Positions 51,058-59,700 of a stretch of 64,000 nucleotides of DNA are shown here, one piece after another. The notes beneath the pieces are model-generated. The model saw only the letters and a list, made by a program, of their open reading frames with translations, was not told the DNA's origin and did no database searches. The position numbers and the translations under genes are program-made. Source of the stretch: Streptomyces dangxiongensis. GTDB lineage: Bacteria > Actinomycetota > Actinomycetes > Streptomycetales > Streptomycetaceae. Positions within the stretch are counted from its first letter, which is position 1, and every line of letters starts with the position of its first letter. The stretch lies in the NCBI RefSeq assembly GCF_003675325.1, contig NZ_CP033073.1, forward strand, positions 7,998,001 through 8,062,000. Direction: 5' to 3'.

Positions 51058-51107
51058 CAGCAGTGGGCCGGGCAGAAGTCCTAGAAGGCCTGCCCGGCCC
51101 ACTGCTG
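51058..51107. terminator. 18-bp perfect hairpin next to an IS256 copy
   Basis: CAGCAGTGGGCCGGGCAG (51058-51075) and its exact complement at 51090-51107, 14-nt loop, with an outer CACACAG/CTGTGTG pair out of register by 3 nt. It may be a terminator or part of an older mobile-element end. Confidence 0.55.
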
Positions 51108-51186
51108 CACCTGTGTGCTACGACCACCGCATCCCGATGGCGGACAGTTGCTCCATCCGCTGTTCAGGAGCGGTTCTTCTGATCGG

Positions 51187-52558
51187 GTCTGTCAAACGAG
51201 CGGTGTAACTGGGTTGTTGGAGTTACTGGCGGGCTGCAGAGAGGCGGCCGTCGAAGGTGATGTCGAAGGCATTGAGTGCGGTCTTCCAGCGCATGGTCCA
51301 GCGGGCTTGTCCCTTGCCGGTGGGGTCCAGGGACATGATGGCCATGTAGACGCACTTCAACGCGGCCTGCTCGTTGGGGAAGTGCCCGCGGGCCTTGACT
51401 GCCCGCCGGATCCTGGCGTTGACGGACTCGATCGCATTCGTGGTGCAGACGATGCGGCGGATCTCGGTGTCGAAGCGGAGGAACGGCGTGAACTCCTCCC
51501 ATGCGTTCTCCCAGAGCCGCACGATCGGGTATTTCTTGCCCCAGGCGTCGGCGAACTCGGCGAACCGATCAAGTGCGGCCTCCTCGGTTGCCGCGGTGTA
51601 GACGGGCTTGAGGACACGCGCGATCTTGTCCCAGTCCTGGCGGGCGGCATAACGAAAGGAGTTCCGCAGCAGGTGGACCACGCAGGTCTGGACCGTGGTG
51701 CGGGGCCAGACGGTCTCGACCGCGTCGGGCAGGCCCTTGAGTCCGTCGCGGACCAGCATCAGGACGTCGTTGACACCGCGGTTCTTGATCTCGGTGAGGA
51801 TGTGCATCCAGTGCTTGGCGCCCTCGCCGCCGTCGCCGGCCCACAGCCCGAGGATGTCCCGCCGGCCCTCGACAGTGACCGCCAGGGCCACGTGAATGGG
51901 CCTGTTGGCTACCGCGCCGTCACGGATCTTCACGTGGATGGCGTCAATGAAGATCACGGGATAGACGGCGTCGAGGGGCCGGTTCTGCCATTCGGCCATG
52001 CCGTCGAGGACCTTGTCGGTGATCGTGGAGATCGTCTGGCGGGACACCTCGGCTCCATAGACCTCGGCCAGGTGGGCCTGGACCTCGCCGGTCGTCAGGC
52101 CCTTCGCCGCGAGCGAGATGACCATCTCGTCCACGCCGGACAGACGCTTCTGCCGCTTCTTGACGATCCTCGGCTCGAAGCTGCCTTCCCGGTCGCGGGG
52201 CACGGCTATCCCGACAGGGCCGACGTCGGTAAGGACGGTCTTGGCGCGGGTGCCGTTACGCGAGTTGCCGCCGTTCTTCCCGGCCGGATCGTGCTTGTCA
52301 TAGCCGAGGTGGTCGGTGATCTCACCCTCCAGAGCGGACTCCAGGAGCCGCTTGGTCAGCTGCTGCAGCAGCCCGCCCTCGCCGGTCAGCTGGAGGCCTT
52401 CGGCCTGAGCCCGGCCCACCAACTCGTCAATCAGCCGATCGTCCACAGACTTCGCCGGCACCGCCTCAGACGGCGCGACGGGTTCAGCCTCGGTCATGTT
52501 GTTGCTGGTCATCGATGCATCTTCCATGATCGGGAGTTACACCGAACGTTTTACAGTC
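51187..52558 (-). mobile_element. IS256-family element, copy 1
   Basis: 1372 bp. Ends pair imperfectly: GTCTGTCAAACGAGCGGTGT on the left, GACTGTAAAACGTTCGGTGT as read in from the right. It is identical to copy 2 at 55891 apart from a 3-bp deletion and a few substitutions. No target duplication is visible at either copy (flanks CTGATCGG and TCCCTTTA here). Confidence 0.92.
51223..52512 (-). CDS. IS256-family (Mutator-like) transposase, copy 1
   Basis: 429 residues from the ATG of MTSNNMTEAEP; an upstream ATG created by an A/G difference from copy 2 adds five residues and is probably not the native start. Mutator-type DDE transposase: LTGEGGLLQQLTKRLLESAL, HLGYDKHDPAGKNGGNSRNG, VIFIDAIHVKIRDGAVANRP (first Asp), MLVRDGLKGLPDAVETVWPR (second Asp), TTVQTCVVHLLRNSFRYAAR and TTNAIESVNARIRRAVKARG (Glu). 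It lacks one Ala (KKYPIVRL against KKYPAIVRL in copy 2), a codon-sized deletion that keeps the frame. Confidence 0.92.
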   Translation of the reverse strand: MTSNNMTEAEPVAPSEAVPAKSVDDRLIDELVGRAQAEGLQLTGEGGLLQQLTKRLLESALEGEITDHLGYDKHDPAGKNGGNSRNGTRAKTVLTDVGPVGIAVPRDREGSFEPRIVKKRQKRLSGVDEMVISLAAKGLTTGEVQAHLAEVYGAEVSRQTISTITDKVLDGMAEWQNRPLDAVYPVIFIDAIHVKIRDGAVANRPIHVALAVTVEGRRDILGLWAGDGGEGAKHWMHILTEIKNRGVNDVLMLVRDGLKGLPDAVETVWPRTTVQTCVVHLLRNSFRYAARQDWDKIARVLKPVYTAATEEAALDRFAEFADAWGKKYPIVRLWENAWEEFTPFLRFDTEIRRIVCTTNAIESVNARIRRAVKARGHFPNEQAALKCVYMAIMSLDPTGKGQARWTMRWKTALNAFDITFDGRLSAARQ

Positions 52559-52677
52559 TCCCTTTAGGTAGCCGCCCGCCGGGCGACCCCGGCATCTGGG
52601 ACCGGGATCAAGGCTGGAAATGGGTCAACGACCCGGAGTGGGCGGCATGGGCCGGCGCGGAGCTGCGCCGGACCTGA
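52559..52677 (+). pseudogene. 3' end of an unknown gene cut by IS256 copy 1
   Basis: After the element a plus-strand frame continues PGDPGIWDRDQGWKWVNDPE, WAAWAGAELRRT and stops at 52677, followed 28 nt later by a terminator. Trp-rich and acidic, it looks like a genuine C-terminus of a gene whose front was lost when the IS256 copy arrived or recombined. Family not recognised. Confidence 0.5.
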
Positions 52678-52704
52678 GCGCTCGGACGGAAAACCCGAAT
52701 GAAG

Positions 52705-52725
52705 CCCCCGCCGATTCGGCGGGGG
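52705..52725. terminator. Perfect terminator hairpin
   Basis: CCCCCGCCGA / TCGGCGGGGG with a 1-nt centre, followed by TATTC. It ends the truncated gene and insulates the RiPP precursor gene. Confidence 0.8.
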
Positions 52726-52861
52726 TATTCGCTTCCCTTTTCATGGAACTCGTAATTCCACTTTCTCGCCTGTCGCTTTTCTCGTGACATCAGTAATTAC
52801 GGGAGTGACAAGTGTCAATCGAAGGTGCCACACAGTGGTTTTCGGCCGGGAAATTCGAAAT

Positions 52862-52899
52862 AGTTTCCTTGTGCGGCCGTCCGGTCGCACAAGGAAACT
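52862..52899 (+). promoter_or_regulatory. Long 5'-UTR hairpin in front of the RiPP precursor gene
   Basis: GTTTCCTTGTGCG (52863-52875) pairs perfectly with 52886-52898, extended by an A-T pair outside and G-U/C-G pairs inside. The base of the stem is 4 nt before the GAGGAG ribosome site (52903-52908). It may act as an attenuator, a translational switch or an mRNA-stabilising 5' structure. Confidence 0.7.
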
Positions 52900-52914
52900 G
52901 TTGAGGAGTTCTCA

Positions 52915-53091
52915 ATGAACACCGTCTCGGTTAACTCTGCCGACATCGAGCAGGTCTTCGACTCGTTCGACGTGACCGAACTGGAGGTCCTCGAGATCTC
53001 GCAGGGCGTGGCTCTGCCGGAGATGGGCGCCTCCGGCGGTAAGGGCGGTACGTCGTCCTCCTCGTCGACCTGCTCTTCGTCCACCTGCTGA
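52915..53091 (+). CDS. Orphan RiPP precursor peptide (thiopeptide/lanthipeptide-like)
   Basis: 58 residues; ATG 6 nt after GAGGAG. The leader is acidic, with FDSFDVTELEVLEISQGVAL followed by PEMGAS, the arrangement typical of thiazolylpeptide-type precursors, in which an acidic ELEVxE leader runs to a VALPEMGAS-like processing region. The core region is GGKGGTSSSSSTCSSSTC: eight Ser, three Thr and two Cys in 18 residues, ideal for dehydration and azole or thioether formation. No YcaO, dehydratase, cyclase, protease or ABC exporter gene is seen within the window, so enzymes would have to act in trans or were lost. A lanthipeptide or a previously unseen Ser-rich product is equally possible. Confidence 0.8.
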   Translation: MNTVSVNSADIEQVFDSFDVTELEVLEISQGVALPEMGASGGKGGTSSSSSTCSSSTC

Positions 53092-53119
53092 CGAAGGCAG
53101 ATGTCTGATCCGGTGACGC

Positions 53120-53161
53120 GGGCGGCGGTGTTCGCCCCCTCGGGGGTGGACACCGCCGCCC
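53120..53161. terminator. Bidirectional terminator between precursor and membrane gene
   Basis: 12-bp perfect arms GGGCGGCGGTGT (53120-53131) and ACACCGCCGCCC (53150-53161), with inner CCCCC/GGGGG pairing. It lies between convergent genes. Confidence 0.8.
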
Positions 53162-53182
53162 GTCCGGAACCGAGCCCGCGGC

Positions 53183-53749
53183 TCAGCCCCTGCGGGCGAC
53201 GTGCAGCGCGGTGGCCCACAGGATACCGGCGGCCCCGAATCCCAGCAGGGCACGGGCGTTCGCCGCGTCCATGCCGCCGGCCAGCGACAGGACCGTGACC
53301 AGTGCCAGGGCCATGAGCAGCCCACCGGTCCACCAGTACTGCGGCTGCGCGAAGGACCGCGCGAGCGGGAGGAAGTGCAGCGCGACGATCAGGCACACCG
53401 CGGCGGGAACGTAGAGCCACAGATCGAGCCGGCCGAGGATCAGGATCGTCCCGACGACGGCCACGGTCTGACCGATATTCACCTGGCCGAAAACCTGGAA
53501 GCTGTTCGGCGCCCCCCGGCGCATGCGTCTCTGTCCCGGCAGCGCGCCGAACCGGATGGTGAGGGTCAAAGCCGTGACCGCCACGGCCGCCGCCAGCGCG
53601 ACTATGCAGAACGATGCTGGCGCGGACACCCGAGGTATCAGGCCGGACACTCCCAGGATTTCCCACATTGACGCGAAAACGGACATTATGACCGCGCCTT
53701 GCAGGGGCCGGTTTTCGCTCAATTTTCGGCTGCCGGATTCATTGATCAC
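53183..53749 (-). CDS. Integral membrane protein of unknown function
   Basis: 188 residues, GTG start. Hydrophobic segments: FCIVALAAAVAVTALTLTI, VAVVGTILILGRLDLWLYV, AVCLIVALHFLPLA, WWTGGLLMALALVTVLSLAG and ALLGFGAAGILWATALHV, giving about five TM helices and a short soluble loop (FGALPGQRRMRRGAPNSFQ). It is convergent with the RiPP precursor gene and separated from it by a terminator. Self-protection or an unrelated function are both possible; no family is recognised. Confidence 0.7.
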   Translation of the reverse strand: MINESGSRKLSENRPLQGAVIMSVFASMWEILGVSGLIPRVSAPASFCIVALAAAVAVTALTLTIRFGALPGQRRMRRGAPNSFQVFGQVNIGQTVAVVGTILILGRLDLWLYVPAAVCLIVALHFLPLARSFAQPQYWWTGGLLMALALVTVLSLAGGMDAANARALLGFGAAGILWATALHVARRG

Positions 53750-53874
53750 CTGCTCAGCCTACCGTAGCGGTCCATCCGGAACGCAGTACAGGTGTCACGA
53801 AGCGCATGACGCTTGTCAGCAAGTAATCGGCAGTCCTTTTCTGATCGCATTCGATTCTCGAAAGATGAGTGCCC

Positions 53875-53997
53875 ATGAGTGCCAATGCGCCAGAAGACCA
53901 GCCCGCAGGAGTCCGGCTCTTCACCAGGGCGCCGGTGACGCTGGGGTGGCTCTCCACGTCCGTGGTGCCCGTCGCCCGCTCCTTGGGCGACAGGGGG
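53875..53997 (+). pseudogene. 5' end of an unknown gene cut by an IS110-type insertion
   Basis: From ATG 53875 the frame reads MSANAPEDQPAGVRLFTRAP, VTLGWLSTSVVPVARSLGDR and then passes into the end of the IS110-type element. It points away from the membrane gene and could be the first 40 residues of a lost biosynthetic or transport gene of the RiPP locus. Too short for assignment. Confidence 0.45.
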
Positions 53998-54015
53998 GTG
54001 CCTCTATGTCTTTCG

Positions 54016-55214
54016 TCAAGCGAGGCGTGGGGTTCTGGGTTCGTAGAAGGTGCCGTCGCGGAGCATTGCGAACAACACGTTGATCCGTTGTCGGGCGAGG
54101 CGGAGGAGGGCCTGTGTGTGGGTCTTTCCTCTGCTCCGGCACTTGTCGTAGTAGGTGCGGGAGGCGGGATCGTGCAGGGAGGCGAACGCGGACAGGAACA
54201 TCGCGCGTTTGAGCTGCCGGTTGCCGCCGCGTGGGGCATGTTCGCCGTGGATCGAGGTGCCCGATGACTTCGTGGTCGGGGCGAGGCCGGCGTAGGAGGC
54301 CAGGTGGGCGGCGGTGGGGAAGCTGGTGCCGTCGCCGACGGTGACCAGCAGTGTGGCGGCGGTCCTGACGCCGACGCCGGGCAGCGACGTCAGGACCTTC
54401 GAAAGAGGGTGGTCCTCCAGCAGGGCTGTGATCTGGGCTTCTGTCGCCCGGCGTTGTTCGTGGACGGCGCCGAGCGAGCGGGCCAGCGAGGGGATCACGA
54501 TGTCGAGCGTGCCTGTTCCCGGAACGACGACGGTCTGCTCATCGAGCGCGTCGAAGACATCGTCGATCAGCCGCTTCGCCATCCGGGGTGCCTTGGGCCG
54601 GATCAGCTCGACGAGCCGTCGGCGGCCGGCCTTTCGCAGCGCGGCCGGGGATCCGTAGCGTTCCAGCAGCCAGGTGACGGCCTGATGGTCGAGCCGGGGG
54701 CCGAGGACGCGTTCCAGCGACGGGTGGAACTGGGTGAGCAGGCGCGGATGCGGTTGCTGGTGGGGTGGCCTCGGCCGCGAGGTCCTGGTCGAATCCGACG
54801 AGCACGGTCAGTTCGGCGGTGATCTCGTCGGTCAGTTCCAGTGAGCGCAGGGTGTGCGGCATGGTGCGGGCCGCGTCGGCGATGACCGCGGCGTCCTTCG
54901 CGTCGGTCTTCGCCTCGCCGGGGTAGAGGTCAGCGATCCGCCGCATGGCGAGTCCGGGCAGGTAGGCGACCTTGCAGCCGGCATCGCGAGCGACCGTGAG
55001 CGGCAGGGCCCCGATGGAGGCGGCTGTCCACGATGACCAGGACGGTGCCGAACTTGGCCTTCAACTTGTCGAAGACGGCCCGTAACCTGGGTTCGGTGTT
55101 GGGCAGCTGCTTGTCGAAGACCCTCTTCCCGGCCGGGGTGAGCCCGAGCCCGTGATGGGCACTCTTGCCGACATCCAGGCCCAGGAAGACGCCTATCTCG
55201 TCGCTGTCGTACAA
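54016..55214 (-). pseudogene. IS110-family transposase with two frameshifts
   Basis: Starting at TTG 55214: YDSDEIGVFLGLDVGKSAHH (RuvC-like Asp), VFDKLKAKFGTVLVIVDS, then GLAMRRIADLYPGEAKTDAK, DAAVIADAARTMPHTLRSLE in a second frame, and PKAPRMAKRLIDDVFDALDE, LTSLPGVGVRTAATLLVTVG, FPTAAHLASYAGLAPTTKSS, GNRQLKRAMFLSAFASLHDP in a third. This is the DEDD N-terminal plus transposase_20 C-terminal order of IS110/IS1111. Breaks near 55.03 and 54.76 kb inactivate it. Confidence 0.85.
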
Positions 55215-55486
55215 GCCATCCTCCGAGGCGGGTTCGTGCGGTGCTGGCCGGGGCGTCGGCGTCGTGCGCGCATCCACGTTATGCAGACCTGCCGCCCACC
55301 AGGTGCCGTGCATTGCGCACGGCCGGGCGGTGGTCGGGCCTCTCATCAGCGTCTCCGACGGCGCCTCTCGGGCCCGGTGGCACCACCCCCCAGGTCATCG
55401 GTTCGACAGGGGGGAACAGCCATGCCGGGCCCGGAGGCCAGCGGCCCTCTTGCAGGACCGCAAAGAAGATAACGGGGGACAACTGC

Positions 55487-55820
55487 CGAAGCACCCCCGC
55501 GTCGGCGGGGAGGACCCGAGGTGGCGGGCGCGTAGAGGCGGCAGCGGCGAAGCACCCCCGCGTCGGCGGGGAGGACCCGAGGTGGCGGGCGCGTAGAGGC
55601 GGCAGCGGCGAAGCACCCCCGCGTCGGCGGGGAGGACGAGCACACGGCCAACCTCGCCTACGATCCCGTCGAAGCACCCCCGCGTCGGCGGGGAGGACCC
55701 GAACGAGCTGCTCACCGACTCCCTCATCAGCGAAGCACCCCCGCGTCGGCGGGGAGGACAAAATAGGGTGGTTGCTAAAACTCCGCCACCCCGAAGCACC
55801 CCCGCGTCGGCGGGGAGGAC
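55487..55820 (-). CRISPR. Orphan type I-E CRISPR array, 6 repeats and 5 spacers
   Basis: Six identical 29-bp repeats start at 55487, 55548, 55609, 55670, 55731 and 55792, with five 32-bp spacers. On the minus strand the repeat begins GTCCTCCCCGCC and ends GCGGGGGTGCTTCG, the usual actinobacterial type I-E form with a CCCCGC/GCGGGG hairpin, so transcription is leftward and the leader should lie right of 55820. Only 70 bp separate the last repeat from IS256 copy 2, so most of the leader may be lost. Spacers 1 and 2 (55516-55547 and 55577-55608) are identical. No cas gene is present in the window. Confidence 0.95.
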
Positions 55821-55890
55821 CCTTTCTGACCTGGGGTTCAAGAAGGGCTTTGCCCGTCCTTTGCATTGGCGGGGGTTCTGCGTCGTGGGG

Positions 55891-57265
55891 GTCTGTCAAA
55901 CGAGCGGTGTAACTGGGTTGTTGGAGTTACTGGCGGGCTGCAGAGAGGCGGCCGTCGAAGGTGATGTCGAAGGCATTGAGTGCGGTCTTCCAGCGCATGG
56001 TCCAGCGGGCTTGTCCCTTGCCGGTGGGGTCCAGGGACATGATGGCCATGTAGACGCACTTCAACGCGGCCTGCTCGTTGGGGAAGTGCCCGCGGGCCTT
56101 GACTGCCCGCCGGATCCTGGCGTTGACGGACTCGATCGCATTCGTGGTGCAGACGATGCGGCGGATCTCGGTGTCGAAGCGGAGGAACGGCGTGAACTCC
56201 TCCCATGCGTTCTCCCAGAGCCGCACGATCGCCGGGTATTTCTTGCCCCAGGCGTCGGCGAACTCGGCGAACCGATCAAGTGCGGCCTCCTCGGTTGCCG
56301 CGGTGTAGACGGGCTTGAGGACACGCGCGATCTTGTCCCAGTCCTGGCGGGCGGCATAACGAAAGGAGTTCCGCAGCAGGTGGACCACGCAGGTCTGGAC
56401 CGTGGTGCGGGGCCAGACGGTCTCGACCGCGTCGGGCAGGCCCTTGAGTCCGTCGCGGACCAGCATCAGGACGTCGTTGACACCGCGGTTCTTGATCTCG
56501 GTGAGGATGTGCATCCAGTGCTTGGCGCCCTCGCCGCCGTCGCCGGCCCACAGCCCGAGGATGTCCCGCCGGCCCTCGACAGTGACCGCCAGGGCCACGT
56601 AAATGGGCCTGTTGGCTACCGCGCCGTCACGGATCTTCACGTGGATGGCGTCAATGAAGATCACGGGATAGACGGCGTCGAGGGGCCGGTTCTGCCATTC
56701 GGCCATGCCGTCGAGGACCTTGTCGGTGATCGTGGAGATCGTCTGGCGGGACACCTCGGCTCCATAGACCTCGGCCAGGTGGGCCTGGACCTCGCCGGTC
56801 GTCAGGCCCTTCGCCGCGAGCGAGATGACCATCTCGTCCACGCCGGACAGACGCTTCTGCCGCTTCTTGACGATCCTCGGCTCGAAGCTGCCTTCCCGGT
56901 CGCGGGGCACGGCTATCCCGACAGGGCCGACGTCGGTAAGGACGGTCTTGGCGCGGGTGCCGTTACGCGAGTTGCCGCCGTTCTTCCCGGCCGGATCGTG
57001 CTTGTCATAGCCGAGGTGGTCGGTGATCTCACCCTCCAGAGCGGACTCCAGGAGCCGCTTGGTCAGCTGCTGCAGCAGCCCGCCCTCGCCGGTCAGCTGG
57101 AGGCCTTCGGCCTGAGCCCGGCCCACCAACTCGTCAATCAGCCGATCGTCCACAGACTTCGCCGGCACCGCCTCAGACGGCGCGACGGGTTCAGCCTCGG
57201 TCATGTTGTTGCTGGTCATCGATGCATCTTCCGTGATCGGGAGTTACACCGAACGTTTTACAGTC
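55891..57265 (-). mobile_element. IS256-family element, copy 2
   Basis: 1375 bp, same ends and orientation as copy 1. It sits 70 bp from the CRISPR array on one side and interrupts a coding fragment on the other. No target duplication (GTCGTGGG on the left, CCTCCGCG on the right), so the flanks may have been rearranged by recombination between copies. Confidence 0.92.
55927..57219 (-). CDS. IS256-family (Mutator-like) transposase, copy 2
   Basis: 430 residues, all DDE motifs as in copy 1 (VIFIDAIHVKIRDG, MLVRDGLKGLPDAV, TTNAIESVNARI). It differs by RPIYVALAV for RPIHVALAV and retains the Ala missing from copy 1. Intact and presumably active. Confidence 0.93.
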   Translation of the reverse strand: MTSNNMTEAEPVAPSEAVPAKSVDDRLIDELVGRAQAEGLQLTGEGGLLQQLTKRLLESALEGEITDHLGYDKHDPAGKNGGNSRNGTRAKTVLTDVGPVGIAVPRDREGSFEPRIVKKRQKRLSGVDEMVISLAAKGLTTGEVQAHLAEVYGAEVSRQTISTITDKVLDGMAEWQNRPLDAVYPVIFIDAIHVKIRDGAVANRPIYVALAVTVEGRRDILGLWAGDGGEGAKHWMHILTEIKNRGVNDVLMLVRDGLKGLPDAVETVWPRTTVQTCVVHLLRNSFRYAARQDWDKIARVLKPVYTAATEEAALDRFAEFADAWGKKYPAIVRLWENAWEEFTPFLRFDTEIRRIVCTTNAIESVNARIRRAVKARGHFPNEQAALKCVYMAIMSLDPTGKGQARWTMRWKTALNAFDITFDGRLSAARQ

Positions 57266-57267
57266 CC

Positions 57268-57378
57268 TCCGCGGGTGACAGCGGCGGCTCCATGGCCTCC
57301 GTTAGCTGGAGCCGTTCAACGTCGAAGAGGTCAATACCCACGGGGGGCAGCGTCTCGGTCACCGGGTCATCGTAGAAC
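57268..57378 (-). pseudogene. Coding fragment interrupted by IS256 copy 2
   Basis: Minus-strand reading KFYDDPVTETLPPVGIDLFD, VERLQLTEAMEPPLSPAEG runs straight into the IS end. The acidic, well-balanced composition looks like true coding sequence, but no family is recognised. Given its place on the leader side of the CRISPR array it could derive from the lost cas region or an unrelated gene. Confidence 0.4.
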
Positions 57379-57552
57379 TTTGACGTCGGGCCTTGACCCT
57401 GAGTGGGACCGGGCTCGTTGTGGGTTTCGCCAGTGTGTAAAAGATCGGTTGGTGTTTGTGCTGGTCAGCGCTGTTTTGCCTGGTCGGTCTGGTGAGGGTT
57501 AGCGGTTGTGGGTGGGGCGTCTGTGTTGTTCGGCGAGGTGGTCGAGTTGTAG
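57379..57552. other. Short T-rich intergenic stretch with a solo IS3-end copy
   Basis: GGGCCTTGACCCTGA occurs at about 57388 and again at 57553 as the end of the IS3 element, so a solo end or older insertion trace is present. Confidence 0.45.
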
Positions 57553-57580
57553 GGCCTTGACCCTGATTCCTGGACACGGG

Positions 57581-58481
57581 TTATGCGGCTTGGGTCAGCG
57601 TAGTTGGTGTCGTTCGGAGGGTGTTCTCGTAGGCGGTCGGGCTGCGGTGGCCGAGGCGGGAGTGACGGCGTCGGGTGTTGTAGCGATGGAGCCAGTGGAA
57701 CGCGTCGAGGCGGGCCTCGCGCTCGCTGGACCAGTGCTTTCGGCCCTGGAGCGTCTCGCGTTTGAACGTCGCGTTGAAGGACTCGGCGAGCGCGTTGTCC
57801 GCGCTGGAGCCGATCGCGCTCATCGACTGGCGGACGCCGGCCTGGCGGCAGGCGTCGGCGAAGGCCCGGCTGGTGTACTGGGCCCCGTGGTCGGTGTGCA
57901 TGACCGCCCCGGCGAGGCTGCCGCGGGTACGTTCGGCGGCGGCCAGGGCGTCGGTGACGAGGTCGGTGCGCATGTGGTCCGCGATCGCCCAGCCGGCCAG
58001 GCGGCGTGAGGCGAGGTCGATGACGGTGGCCAAATACAAGAACTTCCCGCCGTCCAGCGGGAGATAGGTGATGTCGCCGACGTACTTCGTGTTCGGCTCG
58101 CTTGCCGTGAAGTCGCGGCCGATGAGGTCCGGGGCCTTCGCCGCAGCCGGGTCCGCAACAGTGGTGCGGTGTCTGCGGCGCAAGCGCACGCCCGCCAGAC
58201 CGGCGCCCCGCATCACCCGCGCGATCCGCTTGTGGTTGACGCGTTCGCCCGCTTCGCGGAGCTCGGCCGTGATCCTGGGGACGCCATAGGTGCCGTCCGA
58301 CTCGCGGTGCACGGCCCGTATCCGGGCAGCGAGGCGAGCGTCCGCTGCCTGCCGGGCGGCCCGATCCACGGCCGTTCGCCCGCCAGTGGTAGAAGCTGGA
58401 GCGGGCGATGCCCACGATGGTGCACAGCCGCTTCACGCCGTAACGGCGCTGATGGTCGGCGACGAACTGGAAGCGGTTCAC
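57581..58481 (-). pseudogene. IS3-family orfB (integrase catalytic part), frameshifted
   Basis: Starts MNRFQFVADHQRRYGVKRLC overlapping the orfA stop, reads TIVGIARSSFYHWRANG, then changes frame near 58.39 kb and continues AARQAADARLAARIRAVHRE, TYGVPRITAELREAGERVNH, YVGDITYLPLDGGKFLYLAT (first DDE Asp), AVMHTDHGAQYTSRAFADAC (second Asp) and GSSADNALAESFNATFKRET (Glu). The extra break makes activity doubtful, though all catalytic residues remain. Confidence 0.82.
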
Positions 58482-58783
58482 CAGCGCGTCTCCCCGGCGA
58501 AATACTTGGCCGCCTTCCGCAGGATCTCGCGCTCTTCCTCCAGCTCACGGACCTTTTTGCGCAGAGCGACGTTCTCCGCTTCCAGCGGCGTGGGCGGCTC
58601 GGCCGGCGCCTCCGCCCGTCGCCCCCGGGGCCGGCTCGCTCCGGCCGCTCGGACCCAGTTCCGCAAGGTTTCGGGATTGATCCCCAGATCGGCGGCGACC
58701 TGCCTGATCGTCGCCTCGGGCCGTGACCGGTACAGCGCGACCGCGTCCGCCTTGAACTGCGGCGGATAGTTCTTCATGACCAC
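58478..58783 (-). CDS. IS3-family orfA (helix-turn-helix protein)
   Basis: 101 residues: KNYPPQFKADAVALYRSRPE, ATIRQVAADLGINPETLRNW (helix-turn-helix) and a leucine-zipper-like end, VALRKKVRELEEEREILRKA. It normally joins orfB by -1 frameshifting to give the full transposase. Confidence 0.9.
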   Translation of the reverse strand: MVMKNYPPQFKADAVALYRSRPEATIRQVAADLGINPETLRNWVRAAGASRPRGRRAEAPAEPPTPLEAENVALRKKVRELEEEREILRKAAKYFAGETRW

Positions 58784-58992
58784 GAGATATCCGTTCTCAG
58801 ATCCTCAGGATCCAGTGTCTCGTGTGTCCAGGATCAAGGGTCAAGGCCCGGGGGCGTAGGGGAGCGTGCTGCGACACTGCCGGTCACCGTCAGGGATCCC
58901 CCGCTCCGGGTCCCCGTCGGGCCTGCGCCGCCGGACGTCCGTGACGAAGAACTGCAGAAGGGCCGGCCGACTGGCCGGGCCCTTCGTCGTCC

Positions 58993-59640
<648 letters not shown>

Positions 59641-59700
59641 ACCAATCACCCTAGGTTGATGCATCTTCATCAATGTCCCGGGAGGCGCCCCCGGGGCTAG

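Larger units (their letters stand above)
50832..51186. other. Intergenic stretch rich in inverted repeats
   Basis: Two strong hairpins (50934-50980 and 51058-51107) and a repeated TTTT-CCCGAA motif (around 50888 and 50963). No gene is supported. Confidence 0.5.
57553..58848 (-). mobile_element. IS3-family element
   Basis: Ends read GGGCCTTGACCCTGATTCCT on the left and GGGCCTTGACCCTTGATCCT from the right, good inverted repeats. It encloses orfA and orfB. Boundaries are accurate to a few bases. Confidence 0.88.

Noticed and set aside
51115..52677. 520-codon plus-strand frame across IS256 copy 1 (repeated at 55768-57375)
   Set aside because: It is antisense to the transposase and appears in both copies for that reason. 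Only the last ~40 codons, beyond the element, look real.
52815..53666. Minus-strand frame covering the RiPP precursor
   Set aside because: It is antisense to the precursor and to the membrane gene in a third phase, with no ribosome site or family signal.
55279..55899. Open frames across the CRISPR array with a repeating Pro-rich pattern
   Set aside because: They are translations of the 29-bp repeats and spacers, not proteins.
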